A DNA stretch of 64,000 nt, taken from the NCBI RefSeq assembly GCF_003846185.1, contig NZ_ML123034.1, forward strand, positions 6,459,628-6,523,627, read 5' to 3'. Each line of letters starts with the position of its first letter. Position 1 is the stretch's first letter. The translations under genes were made by a program, and so were the position numbers. Source of the stretch: Streptomyces sp. ADI96-02 (lineage in GTDB: Bacteria > Actinomycetota > Actinomycetes > Streptomycetales > Streptomycetaceae). The notes under the pieces were generated by a model, which saw only the letters and a program-made list of their open reading frames with translations, was not told the DNA's origin and ran no database searches. Below, one piece after another: positions 25,902 to 34,657 of this stretch.

Positions 25902-26876
25902 TCAGGCGGTCAGCGCTTCTGTGAGCGCGTCGATGTAGGCGCGCATGGACGCGGTGCCGCCGAACATCCAGATGCCGTCGGGCAGCCGGTGGACCTCGTC
26001 GTTCTTCACGAACGGGAGCGACTTCCAGACGGCGTTGTCCTTGAGCCCGTCGGCGAACGGGTCGCCGCCGTCGGAGTCGTTGGCTATGTAGGTGAAGCGC
26101 GCGTCGCCGAGTTCGGTCAGACCCTCGACGTCCGTCGCCGCCAGTCCGTACGCCTTGTCGCCCTTCAGCTTCCACGGGTCGACCAGGCCGAGTTCGGTGT
26201 TGACGTCGGCGAGCAGCGAACCGGTCACGAAGGGGCGCACCGACACCTGGTTGCCCTCCTTCCAGCCGTCGGCGAAGGCGACCTTCTCGCCGTCGAGCCC
26301 GGCGTCCGCGAGCTTCTTCCGGCCGTCGGCGACGGCCTCGCGGAAGGAGGCGACCTCGGCCTTCGCCCGGTCCTCGGTGCCGGTGGCCCTGGCGAGCAGG
26401 TTCATGGTGTCGACCATCTGGTCGATCTGCCGGCCGGCGTCGGCGGAACGCACCACCACGACCGGTGCGGCCTTGGAGAGCTGCGCGATGGCGGCGTCGG
26501 ACAGGTCGGTGGTCGCGACGACGAGGTCGGGCTTGAGGCCCGCGACGGTCGCGACGCTGGGCTCGCCGCGGGTGCCGATGTCGGTGACGCCGTCCTTGAG
26601 CGGGGCCGCCTTGTCGTACGCGGTGTAGCCCTTGACGTCGGCGACGCCGACGGGCTGGACGCCGAGGGTGACGAGCGACTCGACGACGTTCCACTCGGTG
26701 CCGACGACGCGCTCGGCCGGTCCGTCGAGCGTGATCTTCTTGCCGCGGACATCGGTGATCGTCAGCGTGGAGTCGGCCGCGGACTCCTTCTTCGGCGCTT
26801 CGCTCGTGCCGCAGCCCGTGAGGGCGAGGGCCGCCGCGGCTGCGACGACGGGCCAGGCCAGGTGCTTGGTGCTCAT
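25902..26876 (-). CDS. Ferric-siderophore-binding lipoprotein
   Basis: A 324-residue class III binding protein. The lipobox is LTGC with Cys22. The FecB/PeriplasmicBP_2 features follow: ITDVRGKKITLDGPAERVVGTEWNVVESLVTLG and GLKPDLVVATTDL, then a long rigid helix between the two lobes. Its ATG overlaps the ATPase stop by four bases. It delivers Fe-siderophore to the fused permease. Confidence 0.9.
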   Translation of the reverse strand: MSTKHLAWPVVAAAAALALTGCGTSEAPKKESAADSTLTITDVRGKKITLDGPAERVVGTEWNVVESLVTLGVQPVGVADVKGYTAYDKAAPLKDGVTDIGTRGEPSVATVAGLKPDLVVATTDLSDAAIAQLSKAAPVVVVRSADAGRQIDQMVDTMNLLARATGTEDRAKAEVASFREAVADGRKKLADAGLDGEKVAFADGWKEGNQVSVRPFVTGSLLADVNTELGLVDPWKLKGDKAYGLAATDVEGLTELGDARFTYIANDSDGGDPFADGLKDNAVWKSLPFVKNDEVHRLPDGIWMFGGTASMRAYIDALTEALTA

Positions 26877-27781
26877 GAGGAGGGGTGGGGCCTTTCGGTG
26901 CGAAGGTGGTGGCGGCCCACCGCGCGGGTGCGGGGGACGCCGGTGGTGGAGTCGGGTTCGACGTCTATGCGGATGCCGTACGCCTCGGTGAGCCGTGCGG
27001 ATTCGTAGACCTGTGCGGGCGTTCCGGCGGCGACGATCCGCCCCGACGTGAGCAGGACGACCTGGTCGGCCACCGCGGCGGCCTGGTCCAGGTCGTGCAG
27101 GACGACGCCGACGGTCACGCCGTGGGTGTCGGCGAGGTCGCGCACCAGGTCGAGGATCTCGACCTGGTAGCGCAGGTCCAGATAGGTCGTCGGCTCGTCG
27201 AGGAGCAGCACGTCGGTGTCCTGGGCGAGGCAGCAGGCGAACCAGACGCGTTGCAACTGCCCGCCGGAGAGGCTTTCGACGCCGCGGTCGGCGAAGTCAG
27301 CGAGGTCGGTGACCGCGAGCGCGTGCTCGATCATCCGGGCGCCGTCGGGGTCCGTGCCGCGGAGCCGGTGCCGGTAGGGGTGGCGGCCGAAACCCACCAC
27401 GTCGCGGACGCTCAACCCGGCCGGGGACGTCCGGCTCTGGGCCAGCAGCGTGACGCGGCGGGCGAAGTCGGAGCGGGACAGGGCCAGCGCGTCGACGGGC
27501 TCGGCGTCCTGCGCCGCTACGGTCACGGAGCCGGCGCGTGCCTTGTGGAGCCGGGCCACGGCACGCAGCAGGGTGGACTTTCCGCTGCCGTTCGGGCCGA
27601 TGAGCGCGGTGACGCGACCGCGGGGTAGCCGGAGGTCGGCCTGGTGCACGACGTCGGTGCGGTCGTACGCGACGGTCATGGAACGGGCGTCGAGGCCGAC
27701 GGGCGCGGGGGAGACGCCGTCGTCGGGGACGGGCTGCCGGCGCGGCGGGCGGTCTTCTCGGTCGAGGGCAGGAGCGATCAC
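26873..27781 (-). CDS. Ferric-siderophore ABC transporter ATPase (FepC/FhuC-like)
   Basis: A 302-residue ATPase with Walker A GPNGSGKST, signature LSGGQLQRV, Walker B DVLLLDEPTTYLD and switch His in VVLHDLDQ. It is the first gene of the iron operon. The first in-frame start is GTG 27781, which has no ribosome site and lies only six bases after an iron box containing a likely -10 (TAGGCT). It may therefore be translated from an almost leaderless mRNA. Otherwise a later start near residue 35 (MTVAYDRTDVV) must be used. Confidence 0.88.
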   Translation of the reverse strand: MIAPALDREDRPPRRQPVPDDGVSPAPVGLDARSMTVAYDRTDVVHQADLRLPRGRVTALIGPNGSGKSTLLRAVARLHKARAGSVTVAAQDAEPVDALALSRSDFARRVTLLAQSRTSPAGLSVRDVVGFGRHPYRHRLRGTDPDGARMIEHALAVTDLADFADRGVESLSGGQLQRVWFACCLAQDTDVLLLDEPTTYLDLRYQVEILDLVRDLADTHGVTVGVVLHDLDQAAAVADQVVLLTSGRIVAAGTPAQVYESARLTEAYGIRIDVEPDSTTGVPRTRAVGRHHLRTERPHPSS

Positions 27782-27786
27782 GAACG

Positions 27787-27805
27787 TGAGGTTAGCCTAG
27801 CCTAA
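27787..27805 (-). promoter_or_regulatory. Iron box (IdeR/DmdR1/DtxR operator)
   Basis: Read on the minus strand it matches the consensus TTAGGTTAGGCTAACCTAA at 17 of 19 positions. It overlaps two TAGGCT sequences able to act as -10 of the siderophore operon, so iron-loaded repressor would block initiation. Confidence 0.85.
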
Positions 27806-27820
27806 ATTCACCCCATGACG

Positions 27821-27851
27821 CGGTATCCGGAACTTAAGACTCCGGATACCG
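27821..27851. repeat. Perfect 11-bp inverted repeat next to the iron box
   Basis: CGGTATCCGGA (27821-27831) and TCCGGATACCG (27841-27851) flank ACTTAAGAC. It lies upstream of both neighbouring genes, so it is not their terminator. It overlaps the place where the -35 of the iron operon would fall. A second operator is possible. Confidence 0.55.
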
Positions 27852-28205
27852 GGGTCGCGAGGGTCGATCGCCCCGGAGGTCTCTTTCGCGTGACATGGCC
27901 CACAGGTCGGCCCTCCGGTGTGACGGCGCCCACCTCGGGCGGCGGTACTTTCCGGCCGAACCGGCGTGTCGTGACGGCAGGTCAATTCAGCGATCACCGC
28001 AGGTCGGACGGTTCTCCCGGCGGGAGCCACCGAAGATCGTCCACATGGTGGACAGCTCGCGCCGACCCTTCTGAGCTGCCCGAACGACCATCCGGTCGGG
28101 TCGAACGAACGTCTACGGCTGGAAGCCGGTCGTCGATGTGCGCCTACTTTCCGCATGCGCAAGACTCCTGACCGCAATCAACACCCGAGCGAGGAGTTTT
28201 CACCA

Positions 28206-28655
28206 ATGCACCGCAACACTCACGCAATCTTCACGACCCTCACCGCCGGCGCCCTGCTGCTGGGCGGTCTCGCCACGGCCACCGCCAGCGCGCACGCCGC
28301 TCCGGCCAAGCCGCAGAGCCTCTACGCCCCGTCCGCGCTCGTGCTCACCGTCGCCCGCGGCGAGGACCCGCTCACGGCCACCGTCGAGCGGGCCGTCACG
28401 CTCACCTGCGCCCCGCGCGCCGAGGGCTCCCACCCGGCGGCAGCCGCCGCCTGCAAGGAGCTGAAGGCGGTGGACGGTCAGTTCAACCGGCTCATGGACG
28501 CCCCCTCGACCAAGACCTGTACCAGGCAGTGGGACCCCGTCTCGCTCACCGCCCACGGTGTCTGGCAGGGCAAGCGGGTCGACTTCGCCGCCACGTACGG
28601 AAACCCCTGCGAGATGCAGGGCAGCGTCGACAACAGCACGGTCTTCGCCTTCTGA
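28206..28655 (+). CDS. Subtilisin inhibitor-like secreted protease inhibitor (SSI family), Arg P1
   Basis: A 149-residue precursor with a signal peptide ending near SAHA (residue 31). The mature part begins close to the SSI hallmark LYAPSALVLTV (39-49). All four cysteines are kept (68, 83, 105, 135), enough for the two family disulfides, and the end VFAF is typical. In classical SSI the reactive loop is CPMVYDP with Met-Val as P1-P1'. Here it reads CTRQWDP, so P1 is Arg107, predicting inhibition of trypsin-like proteases. SSI proteins restrain the cell's own secreted proteases. GAGGAG lies nine bases before ATG 28206. Confidence 0.92.
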   Translation: MHRNTHAIFTTLTAGALLLGGLATATASAHAAPAKPQSLYAPSALVLTVARGEDPLTATVERAVTLTCAPRAEGSHPAAAAACKELKAVDGQFNRLMDAPSTKTCTRQWDPVSLTAHGVWQGKRVDFAATYGNPCEMQGSVDNSTVFAF

Positions 28656-28790
28656 GACCGCCCGGGGCGGGAGCCGACGCCGACGTGACGGGGCGCTTCG
28701 CCGCCGTCCCGGCGCACCCGGTTCCCTCCCCGATCCCGGCGTGCCCCGCACACGCCGACCCGACACGATGACCGGGACCAGTCGGTCGCC

Positions 28791-28813
28791 CCGGCCGTTT
28801 CCGCCACGGCCGG
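28791..28813. terminator. Bidirectional terminator hairpin between SSI and DHA2 genes
   Basis: CCGGCCGT (28791-28798) pairs perfectly with ACGGCCGG (28806-28813) over a 7-base loop between two convergent genes. Confidence 0.55.
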
Positions 28814-28851
28814 ACGCGCCCGCCCCGGTCAGCTCGGGTCGGGGCCGCCCC

Positions 28852-30468
28852 TCACGAGGGCGGCTCCTCCTGCGTCACACGCGTCCCCGGATGGCGCAGA
28901 GAGCACAGATACGCGAGAGCCAGCGCGATCGCCATCCCGTAGAAAACCCACTGGTTGGCCTCGGCGAAGTCCACCCGGATCGCCTGCATCGAGTCCCGTA
29001 CCACCTCGGCCACCGGCCCGCCGCCGGACGGCCCGCGGGAGTCCGCGTTACCGGTCACCGACTGCGCGACCGCCTCGGCGGCGTCCCGCGCGGCCCCCTC
29101 GGGCACGCCCCTGCCCCGCAGGGTGGCGGCCACCTTGTCGGCGGTCGTGTGCGTCAGCACGGTGCCGTAAACGGCCAGTCCGATACTGGCCGCGAAGTTG
29201 CGCACGGTCTGGGTGATGCCGGTGACCTCGCCGTAGGACGCGTCGATCGACCGGTTCACCGCGTCCGTCGACGCGGGCGCCAGCAGCAGCCCGATGCCCG
29301 CGCCGGCCAGGGCCGCGTACGGCCACTGGTCGTGCATCGACAGCGTGGTCAGCTTCCCCGCCCAGAGGGCGAAGCCCACCGCGCCGACCGCCGTGCCGAG
29401 CCGCATGGCGGGACGGGCCCCGCGCTTGTCCAGGATCCGGCCGCCCCACTGCGAGGAGAGGCCGAAGCCGATGAAGAAGTACAGGAGGTACAGCGCGGCC
29501 TGGTTCGGCGACGCGCTCAGCGAGACCTGCGCGTACACGGAGGCGAAGAAGAACACCGGGACGAACGCCATCATGGCGAAGAACAGCACCGCCGTGTCGA
29601 CCCGGAACGCCAGGTCCCGGAAGACCCGCAGCTTGATGAGCGGGTAGCGGGTGCGCAGTTCCAGCCGGCAGAAGAGCACGAGCACCAGCAGCCCGCCGAC
29701 GATGCACCCCCAGGTCGCCGCGCTGCCCCAGCCCCAGGTGGACGCCTGCTGGAGTCCCAGCACCGTCAGGCCCATGCCGATCGCGACCAGGGCCGCCCCG
29801 GGCAGGTCGAGCGGCTCGCGGCGGGTCCGCTCCGGGATGTGGGCCAGCAGCGTCAGCACGATGGCGATCACCGCGACCGGCACGTTGACCCAGAAGATCG
29901 CGCGCCAGGTCCAGTCGGTGAGCCAGCCGCCGAGCAGCGGCCCCACCGCCGTCAGCGCCCCGGAGAGCCCGAAGAACAGCGCCAGCGCCCGCCCCCGGCG
30001 CTCCACCGGGAATACCGCGATGACCACGGCGAGCGCGGCCGGGAACATCAGGGCCGCGCCGATGCCCTGGACGGCCCGGAAGCCGATCAGCCACGCCTGC
30101 GCGAAGTCGCCGGACGGCACCGCCCCGCAGAGCGCCGAGGCGATGACGAAGACCAGCGTGCCGATGAGCATCACCCGGCGGTGCCCGTAGATGTCGGACA
30201 GCCGCCCGCCCAGCGCGAAGAAGGCGGCGAGCGCGAGCAGGTAGGCGTTGACGACCCACTGCATCTGCGAGGAGGTGAGACCGAGTTCGTGGATGATCTC
30301 CGGGGCCGCGATGGCGACGATCGTCTGGTCGATGAAGGTCATCGACACCGCGAACAGCATCGCCGCGAGGGCGAGCCTCTGGTTCGGTGCTGTCCCGCCG
30401 CGGCCCGGATCCGACGGTCCTGACGACGTCGGCTCCGGACCGCCCGGGTTCGGGGTTCCTCCAGGCAT
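28852..30468 (-). CDS. MFS multidrug exporter, DHA2 (EmrB/QacA) family
   Basis: A 538-residue membrane protein with about 14 helices after a Pro/Gly-rich N-tail. DHA2 motifs are visible: FIDQTIVAIAAPEI in TM1, GRLSDIYGHRRVML in the loop after TM2, and FRAVQGIGAALMFPAAL in TM4. It would expel cationic or amphipathic drugs using the proton gradient. No TetR/MarR partner lies adjacent. Just upstream on the same strand is the PAS/PP2C gene, 85 bases away. Confidence 0.88.
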   Translation of the reverse strand: MPGGTPNPGGPEPTSSGPSDPGRGGTAPNQRLALAAMLFAVSMTFIDQTIVAIAAPEIIHELGLTSSQMQWVVNAYLLALAAFFALGGRLSDIYGHRRVMLIGTLVFVIASALCGAVPSGDFAQAWLIGFRAVQGIGAALMFPAALAVVIAVFPVERRGRALALFFGLSGALTAVGPLLGGWLTDWTWRAIFWVNVPVAVIAIVLTLLAHIPERTRREPLDLPGAALVAIGMGLTVLGLQQASTWGWGSAATWGCIVGGLLVLVLFCRLELRTRYPLIKLRVFRDLAFRVDTAVLFFAMMAFVPVFFFASVYAQVSLSASPNQAALYLLYFFIGFGLSSQWGGRILDKRGARPAMRLGTAVGAVGFALWAGKLTTLSMHDQWPYAALAGAGIGLLLAPASTDAVNRSIDASYGEVTGITQTVRNFAASIGLAVYGTVLTHTTADKVAATLRGRGVPEGAARDAAEAVAQSVTGNADSRGPSGGGPVAEVVRDSMQAIRVDFAEANQWVFYGMAIALALAYLCSLRHPGTRVTQEEPPS

Positions 30469-30553
30469 GGGCCCATCGTGCTCGGCCCCGGGCGGGGCCG
30501 CACGCCGAGCGCGGTCATCCGGGCGGCGCGAGGAGGCCGGCGCCGGCCCGGTC

Positions 30554-33040
30554 TCACGGCAGGTTCTGCTCCGCCCAGATGATCTTCCCCTGCGGGGTGT
30601 AGCGCGTCCCCCAGCGCCGGGAGAGCTGCGCGACGAGGAACAGTCCCCGTCCGCCCTCGTCCGTCGTCCGGGCGTGCCGCAGCCGGGGCGAGGTGTTGCT
30701 GGCGTCGGAGACCTCGCAGATCAACGCCGACTGGAGCAGCAAACGCAGCCGCACCGGCCCGGACGCGTAGCGGATCGCGTTGGTCACCAGCTCGCTGACG
30801 ATCAGCTCGGTCGTCATCGTCAGCTCCGTCAGCCCCCACTCCTCCAGCCGGCGCGCCACGTCGCTCCGGATCGTCCCGACGGCCGCCGGGTCGAGAGGCA
30901 CGTCCCAGGAGGCCAGCTGATCGGGGCTCAGCGCGTGGGTGCGGGCCAGCAGCAGGGCGATGTCGTCCGGCTGGGGCGCCGGCAGCAGCTCCGCCACCAC
31001 CGCCGAGCACAGCTCCTCCAGACCCAGCCCCGGCCGCGCCAGGGCGTGCCGCAGCCGGTCCATTCCGTGCTCGATGTCCTTGTCGGCGCCCTCGACGAGC
31101 CCGTCGGTGTAGAGGCCCAGCAGGCTTCCCTCGGGCAGCTCGACCTCCCTGGCCTCGAAGGGCAGTCCGCCGAGCCCCAGAGGCGGCCCGGCGGGCAGCG
31201 CCGGAAAGCTGACCGTTCCGTCCGGGGTGAGGAGGACCGGCGGCGGATGACCCGCCCGCGCCATCGTGCAGCAGCGCGTCGTCGGATCGTAGACGGCGTA
31301 CAGGCAGGTCGCGCCCAGCACCGTCGTGCCGCCCCGGTCGGCTCGCTCGCCCGACGTCTCCTCCTCGCTCAGCCGCAGGACGAGGTCGTCCAGCCGGGCC
31401 AGCAGCTCGTCGGGCGGCAGGTCCATGTCGGCCAGCGTCTGGACGGCGGTACGGAGCCGGCCCATCGTCGCCGCGGCGTTGATGCCGTGCCCGACGACAT
31501 CGCCGATGACCAGACCGACCCGGGCGCCGGAGAGCGGGATCACGTCGAACCAGTCGCCGCCCACACCGTCCTTCGCGTCCGCCGGAAGGTAGGAGGAGGC
31601 CACGTCCAGGGCCGTCCCGCCGCGCAGCGTGCGCGGCAGCAGGCTCTGCTGGAGGACGAGCGCCGCGGTGTGCTCACGCGTGTAGCGGCGGGCGTTGTCC
31701 ACGCACACCGCGGCCCGCGCCACCAGTTCCCGGGCCGGCGCCACGTCGTCCTCGTCGAACGGCACGGGGTTGCGCGACCGCATGAACGTGGTGAGCCCGA
31801 GGACGGTCTCGCGCGCCCGCATGGGCACGGAGATGAGCGAGTGCAGTCCGAACTCCCGGATCCGCGAGGCCCGTACGGGCTGTTCCACGGCCCATGGAGG
31901 ACTGTCGGGATCGAGCATCGGCAGAAGGACCGGGTCGCCGTCGACGAGGAAGCGCTCGTCGTGCGACGGCAGGACGAAGTCGACGGTCTCGCCGATCCGT
32001 ACAGCCGCCTCCGGGCATCCCTCGCGCACCGAGCGCATCGCCGTGCGGCGCAGCAGCAGCCGGCCGCCGTTCTCCCCGCCGGACATCAGCAGCCCGGCCC
32101 GGTCGTCGCCGAGCGCGGTGTCCAGCAGGTCGACGTAGACGTAGTCGGCGAACCGGGGCACCGCGAAGTCGGCGAGCTCCTGTGCGGTGCGCTGCACGTC
32201 CAGAGTGCTGCCGATGCTCGCGCCCGCCTCGTTGACCAGCGCGAGCAGCCGGCGCGCGTTCCACCGGTCGGTCACGTCGAGGACCATGTAGCCGATGCCG
32301 ATCCGGTTCTCCTCGGCGTCGGCCAGCGGGAAGAACGAACTCGAATACGCCCGCCGGCGATGTGGATCCGACCAGCTCCACCCCAGGTACTCGTAGTCCG
32401 TGATCGGCGCGCCGGTCACCAGGACCTGCCGCATCAGCCGCTCGGTGGTCGCCGCCAGCTCCCCGGGCAGCACCTCGTTCGGGCGGCGGCCCAGCCGCTG
32501 CTCCCGGGGCACTCCGCCGAACCGCTCCAGGGTGTCGTTGAGCCAGAGGTAGCGCAGCTGCGGATCCAGCACCGCCATCCCCACCGGGGACCTGGTCAGG
32601 AAGCCGTCCAGCACCGAGCCCCGCACGGTCCAGCGCCGGGTGCGCTCCCGCCCCGAGACCAGGAAGCCCTCACGCCCGGCGACCAGGAACGAGCCGGACA
32701 CCCGCAGGTCGGCATCGACCGGCCGGCCGTCCCGCGCGCGCAGCGCGACCTGCCCGCTCCAGCCGGCCCCGCCGCGGCAGTGGTCCGCCACCGCCGCCGT
32801 ACGACGGAGGTCCGGCGGCCCGCCCAGGAGCAGCGCGGAGGACCGGCCGACGACCTCGGCGGCCGGGTATCCGAGCAGCGCCTCCGCCCCGCGGGTCCAG
32901 CCCATGACCGTGCCGTCCCCGGCGATGACCGCCGCGGCGTCGTCGGCCACCTGCGCCGTCCCCCAGGCGTCCACGGAGGACACCGGGCCGGGCCCCGCCG
33001 GGGGGCCCTCATCGGCGGATGCCATGCATCTCACCACCAT
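30554..33040 (-). CDS. PAS-PAS-GAF sensor with PP2C (SpoIIE-type) phosphatase and HATPase kinase domain
   Basis: An 828-residue soluble signalling protein. The order read is PAS about 30-140, a second PAS about 145-260 (PVGMAVLDPQLRYLWLND), GAF about 270-435, a SpoIIE-like Ser/Thr phosphatase about 450-680 (GGDWFDVIPL, GDVVGHGINAAA, GLYTDGLVE), and a C-terminal RsbW-like HATPase about 690-828 (ELVTNAIRYA, DEGGRGLFLV). Such proteins both dephosphorylate anti-anti-sigma factors and act as anti-sigma kinases in SigB-type partner switching. The start is uncertain: ATG 33040, or ATG 33025 within GGTGAG context. The partner proteins are not in this window. Confidence 0.88.
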   Translation of the reverse strand: MVVRCMASADEGPPAGPGPVSSVDAWGTAQVADDAAAVIAGDGTVMGWTRGAEALLGYPAAEVVGRSSALLLGGPPDLRRTAAVADHCRGGAGWSGQVALRARDGRPVDADLRVSGSFLVAGREGFLVSGRERTRRWTVRGSVLDGFLTRSPVGMAVLDPQLRYLWLNDTLERFGGVPREQRLGRRPNEVLPGELAATTERLMRQVLVTGAPITDYEYLGWSWSDPHRRRAYSSSFFPLADAEENRIGIGYMVLDVTDRWNARRLLALVNEAGASIGSTLDVQRTAQELADFAVPRFADYVYVDLLDTALGDDRAGLLMSGGENGGRLLLRRTAMRSVREGCPEAAVRIGETVDFVLPSHDERFLVDGDPVLLPMLDPDSPPWAVEQPVRASRIREFGLHSLISVPMRARETVLGLTTFMRSRNPVPFDEDDVAPARELVARAAVCVDNARRYTREHTAALVLQQSLLPRTLRGGTALDVASSYLPADAKDGVGGDWFDVIPLSGARVGLVIGDVVGHGINAAATMGRLRTAVQTLADMDLPPDELLARLDDLVLRLSEEETSGERADRGGTTVLGATCLYAVYDPTTRCCTMARAGHPPPVLLTPDGTVSFPALPAGPPLGLGGLPFEAREVELPEGSLLGLYTDGLVEGADKDIEHGMDRLRHALARPGLGLEELCSAVVAELLPAPQPDDIALLLARTHALSPDQLASWDVPLDPAAVGTIRSDVARRLEEWGLTELTMTTELIVSELVTNAIRYASGPVRLRLLLQSALICEVSDASNTSPRLRHARTTDEGGRGLFLVAQLSRRWGTRYTPQGKIIWAEQNLP

Positions 33041-33218
33041 CTCTAGGTTTCCATGGTCGCTCCTCGCCGGGCGGTGCGCACCGGTGCGTACTCCGGACGG
33101 GGCGGGGACGGGGCCGTTCCCCCGTTCGGCGGCGTGACGGAGCGGTTCGTGCCCCCGTTGGGAGGAGAGACGAGCGGTCGCTCGTCCCCCTGCCCCGCGC
33201 TGGACCCGTGTGGGAGGA

Positions 33219-33251
33219 CGGCTCCGGCTCCCGAAGCGGGAGCCGGAGCCG
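33219..33251 (-). terminator. Terminator of the GH26-like gene
   Basis: CGGCTCCGGCTCCCG (33219-33233) and CGGGAGCCGGAGCCG (33237-33251) form a perfect 15-bp stem with a 3-base loop. It begins 15 bases past the stop codon at 33267. Confidence 0.7.
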
Positions 33252-33266
33252 CTTTCGTCCGCCGGA

Positions 33267-34532
33267 TCAGTAGCGGAAGCAGATCCTGCGTTCCCTGAGC
33301 CACCGCCCGAGCAGGTCTGCGAACGGAACCGTCACGCACCACCTGCGCGGAGGCGTCGCCGGTGCGGGAGGAGCCGAGGAGGGCGCGGGCCGCACCGGGG
33401 GCGAGGGCCGCGGGGAGGGCTCCGAGGCGCCCGGCGTCCCGGACGGGCCGGGCGCGGGGGCCGTCGGCGCGGGAGGCGGGGTGGGCGCGGGGCTCGGAGT
33501 GCCGGTAGCGGGCCGGGCGGGCGCGGCCATCTCCGTGAGCATGGTCCGGTAGACCCGCGAGGACCGCGGATTGCGCTTGCACTGCCAGACGCCGTGCGGA
33601 CAGTAGTCCGTGATCGTCTGGTACAGCGGATCGTGCCGGTCGATCCATTCGAGCATCCGCCGCATGTACACGGGGTTGTCGCCGTTGCGGAAGAGGCCCC
33701 ATTCCGGGAACGAGATCGGCTTCCCGTGGGCCGCCGCGAAGTCGACGTGCTTCTGGAGCCCGTACGGGTCGTGGATCTGGTCGTCGAACGACTCGCCCGG
33801 AGGCTGGTCGTAGGAGTCCATGCCGATGATGTCGACGACGTCGTCACCGGGATAGCACTCCGTCCAGGGCACCGCGTCCCGTCCCCGGCTCGGCGTGAAG
33901 TCGAAGCGGAACCGCTGGCCCGGCACGTCCCGCATCGCCGTGACGATCCGCTGCCAGTACGCCTTCCAGGCCGCGGGATCGGGGCCGCAGCGGTGGGTGT
34001 AGGTGGTCCCGTTCATCTCCCAGCCGAGCACGACGACCGTGTCGGGCACGCCGAGCGACACCAGCCGCTCGGCCAGCCTGGTGAAGTGCCGGTCGAAGTC
34101 GCCTGCCGCGCCCGACCGCAGCAGGGAGCGGACCTCCGCGTCCGGGACGCGCTCCTCGTTGCGCTCCAGCATCGGTACGTTCAGGACGAACAGCCGGTCC
34201 TCGTCCTCGGCGCGCCAGTCCGCCCAGGACGTCAGGAAACCGGGGGCGCCCTCGATGTTGACCCACAGGTCGCCCGGGAGGTAGGTGTGCCCCACGCGCA
34301 GGTCCGCACCGCCCAGCCACCGCGACAGTTCCGCCATCCTGCTCACTCCGGCGGGTCCGTAGTCGAGGTAGGCGCCGTGGGCGGTGGCGCCCGGGACGGC
34401 CGGCGGGCCGGGCGCGGCGCTGTCGACGGCGTCGGCGCCCGGAGGCGGTTGGCCCGCGATGCCGCCGCCCGCCAGGAGGCTCAGAGCGACCGCCGCGACG
34501 CACGTGCTGATGAGTCGGCGCTTGGCCGGCAT
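33267..34532 (-). CDS. Secreted GH26-like glycosidase (beta-mannanase/endoglucanase-type fold)
   Basis: A 421-residue exported protein with a signal peptide (RRLISTCVAAVALSLLAGG). A TIM-barrel domain of about 270 residues follows, in which GWEMNG supplies a likely acid/base Glu and FPEWG a likely nucleophile Glu. These are the two positions expected for GH26 and clan GH-A. A Pro/Ala/Ser/Thr linker of about 75 residues follows, then a short basic tail with two Cys (RRWCVTVPF ... ERRICFRY). The tail is too short for a known carbohydrate-binding module. The start has an excellent AGGAGGAG five bases before ATG 34532. It lies near the exopolysaccharide cluster but not in it; substrate unknown. 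Confidence 0.78.
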   Translation of the reverse strand: MPAKRRLISTCVAAVALSLLAGGGIAGQPPPGADAVDSAAPGPPAVPGATAHGAYLDYGPAGVSRMAELSRWLGGADLRVGHTYLPGDLWVNIEGAPGFLTSWADWRAEDEDRLFVLNVPMLERNEERVPDAEVRSLLRSGAAGDFDRHFTRLAERLVSLGVPDTVVVLGWEMNGTTYTHRCGPDPAAWKAYWQRIVTAMRDVPGQRFRFDFTPSRGRDAVPWTECYPGDDVVDIIGMDSYDQPPGESFDDQIHDPYGLQKHVDFAAAHGKPISFPEWGLFRNGDNPVYMRRMLEWIDRHDPLYQTITDYCPHGVWQCKRNPRSSRVYRTMLTEMAAPARPATGTPSPAPTPPPAPTAPAPGPSGTPGASEPSPRPSPPVRPAPSSAPPAPATPPRRWCVTVPFADLLGRWLRERRICFRY

Positions 34533-34657
34533 GGCTCCTCCTGGCTGCGGTGGCGATTTCCGGCGGTTTCGGCCCGGTGGGGAGAGGGGTTCATCATCGT
34601 GTACCGCCCTCGAACGCGGTGGGCCATCACTCGTGTGCGGCGTTGCGGGCGTGCCGT

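Larger units (their letters stand above)
27782..28205. other. Regulatory region between the iron operon and the SSI gene
   Basis: 424 bases between two divergent genes. It contains the iron box (27787-27805), an 11-bp hairpin (27821-27851) and a small dyad GTCCACATGGTGGAC (28039-28053). Frames that cross it use many A/T third positions and are not coding. The SSI promoter must lie in the right half but I cannot place it. Confidence 0.6.

Noticed and set aside
27815..28171. A 118-codon plus-strand frame between the iron operon and SSI
   Set aside because: Its third positions are only mildly G/C rich, it has no ribosome site and no homology; it covers the hairpin and other dyads.
33043..33702. 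A minus-strand frame with repeated PPNGGT in the gap before the GH26-like gene
   Set aside because: Most of it overlaps the glycosidase in another frame. The repeat comes from a short GC-rich duplication in non-coding DNA.
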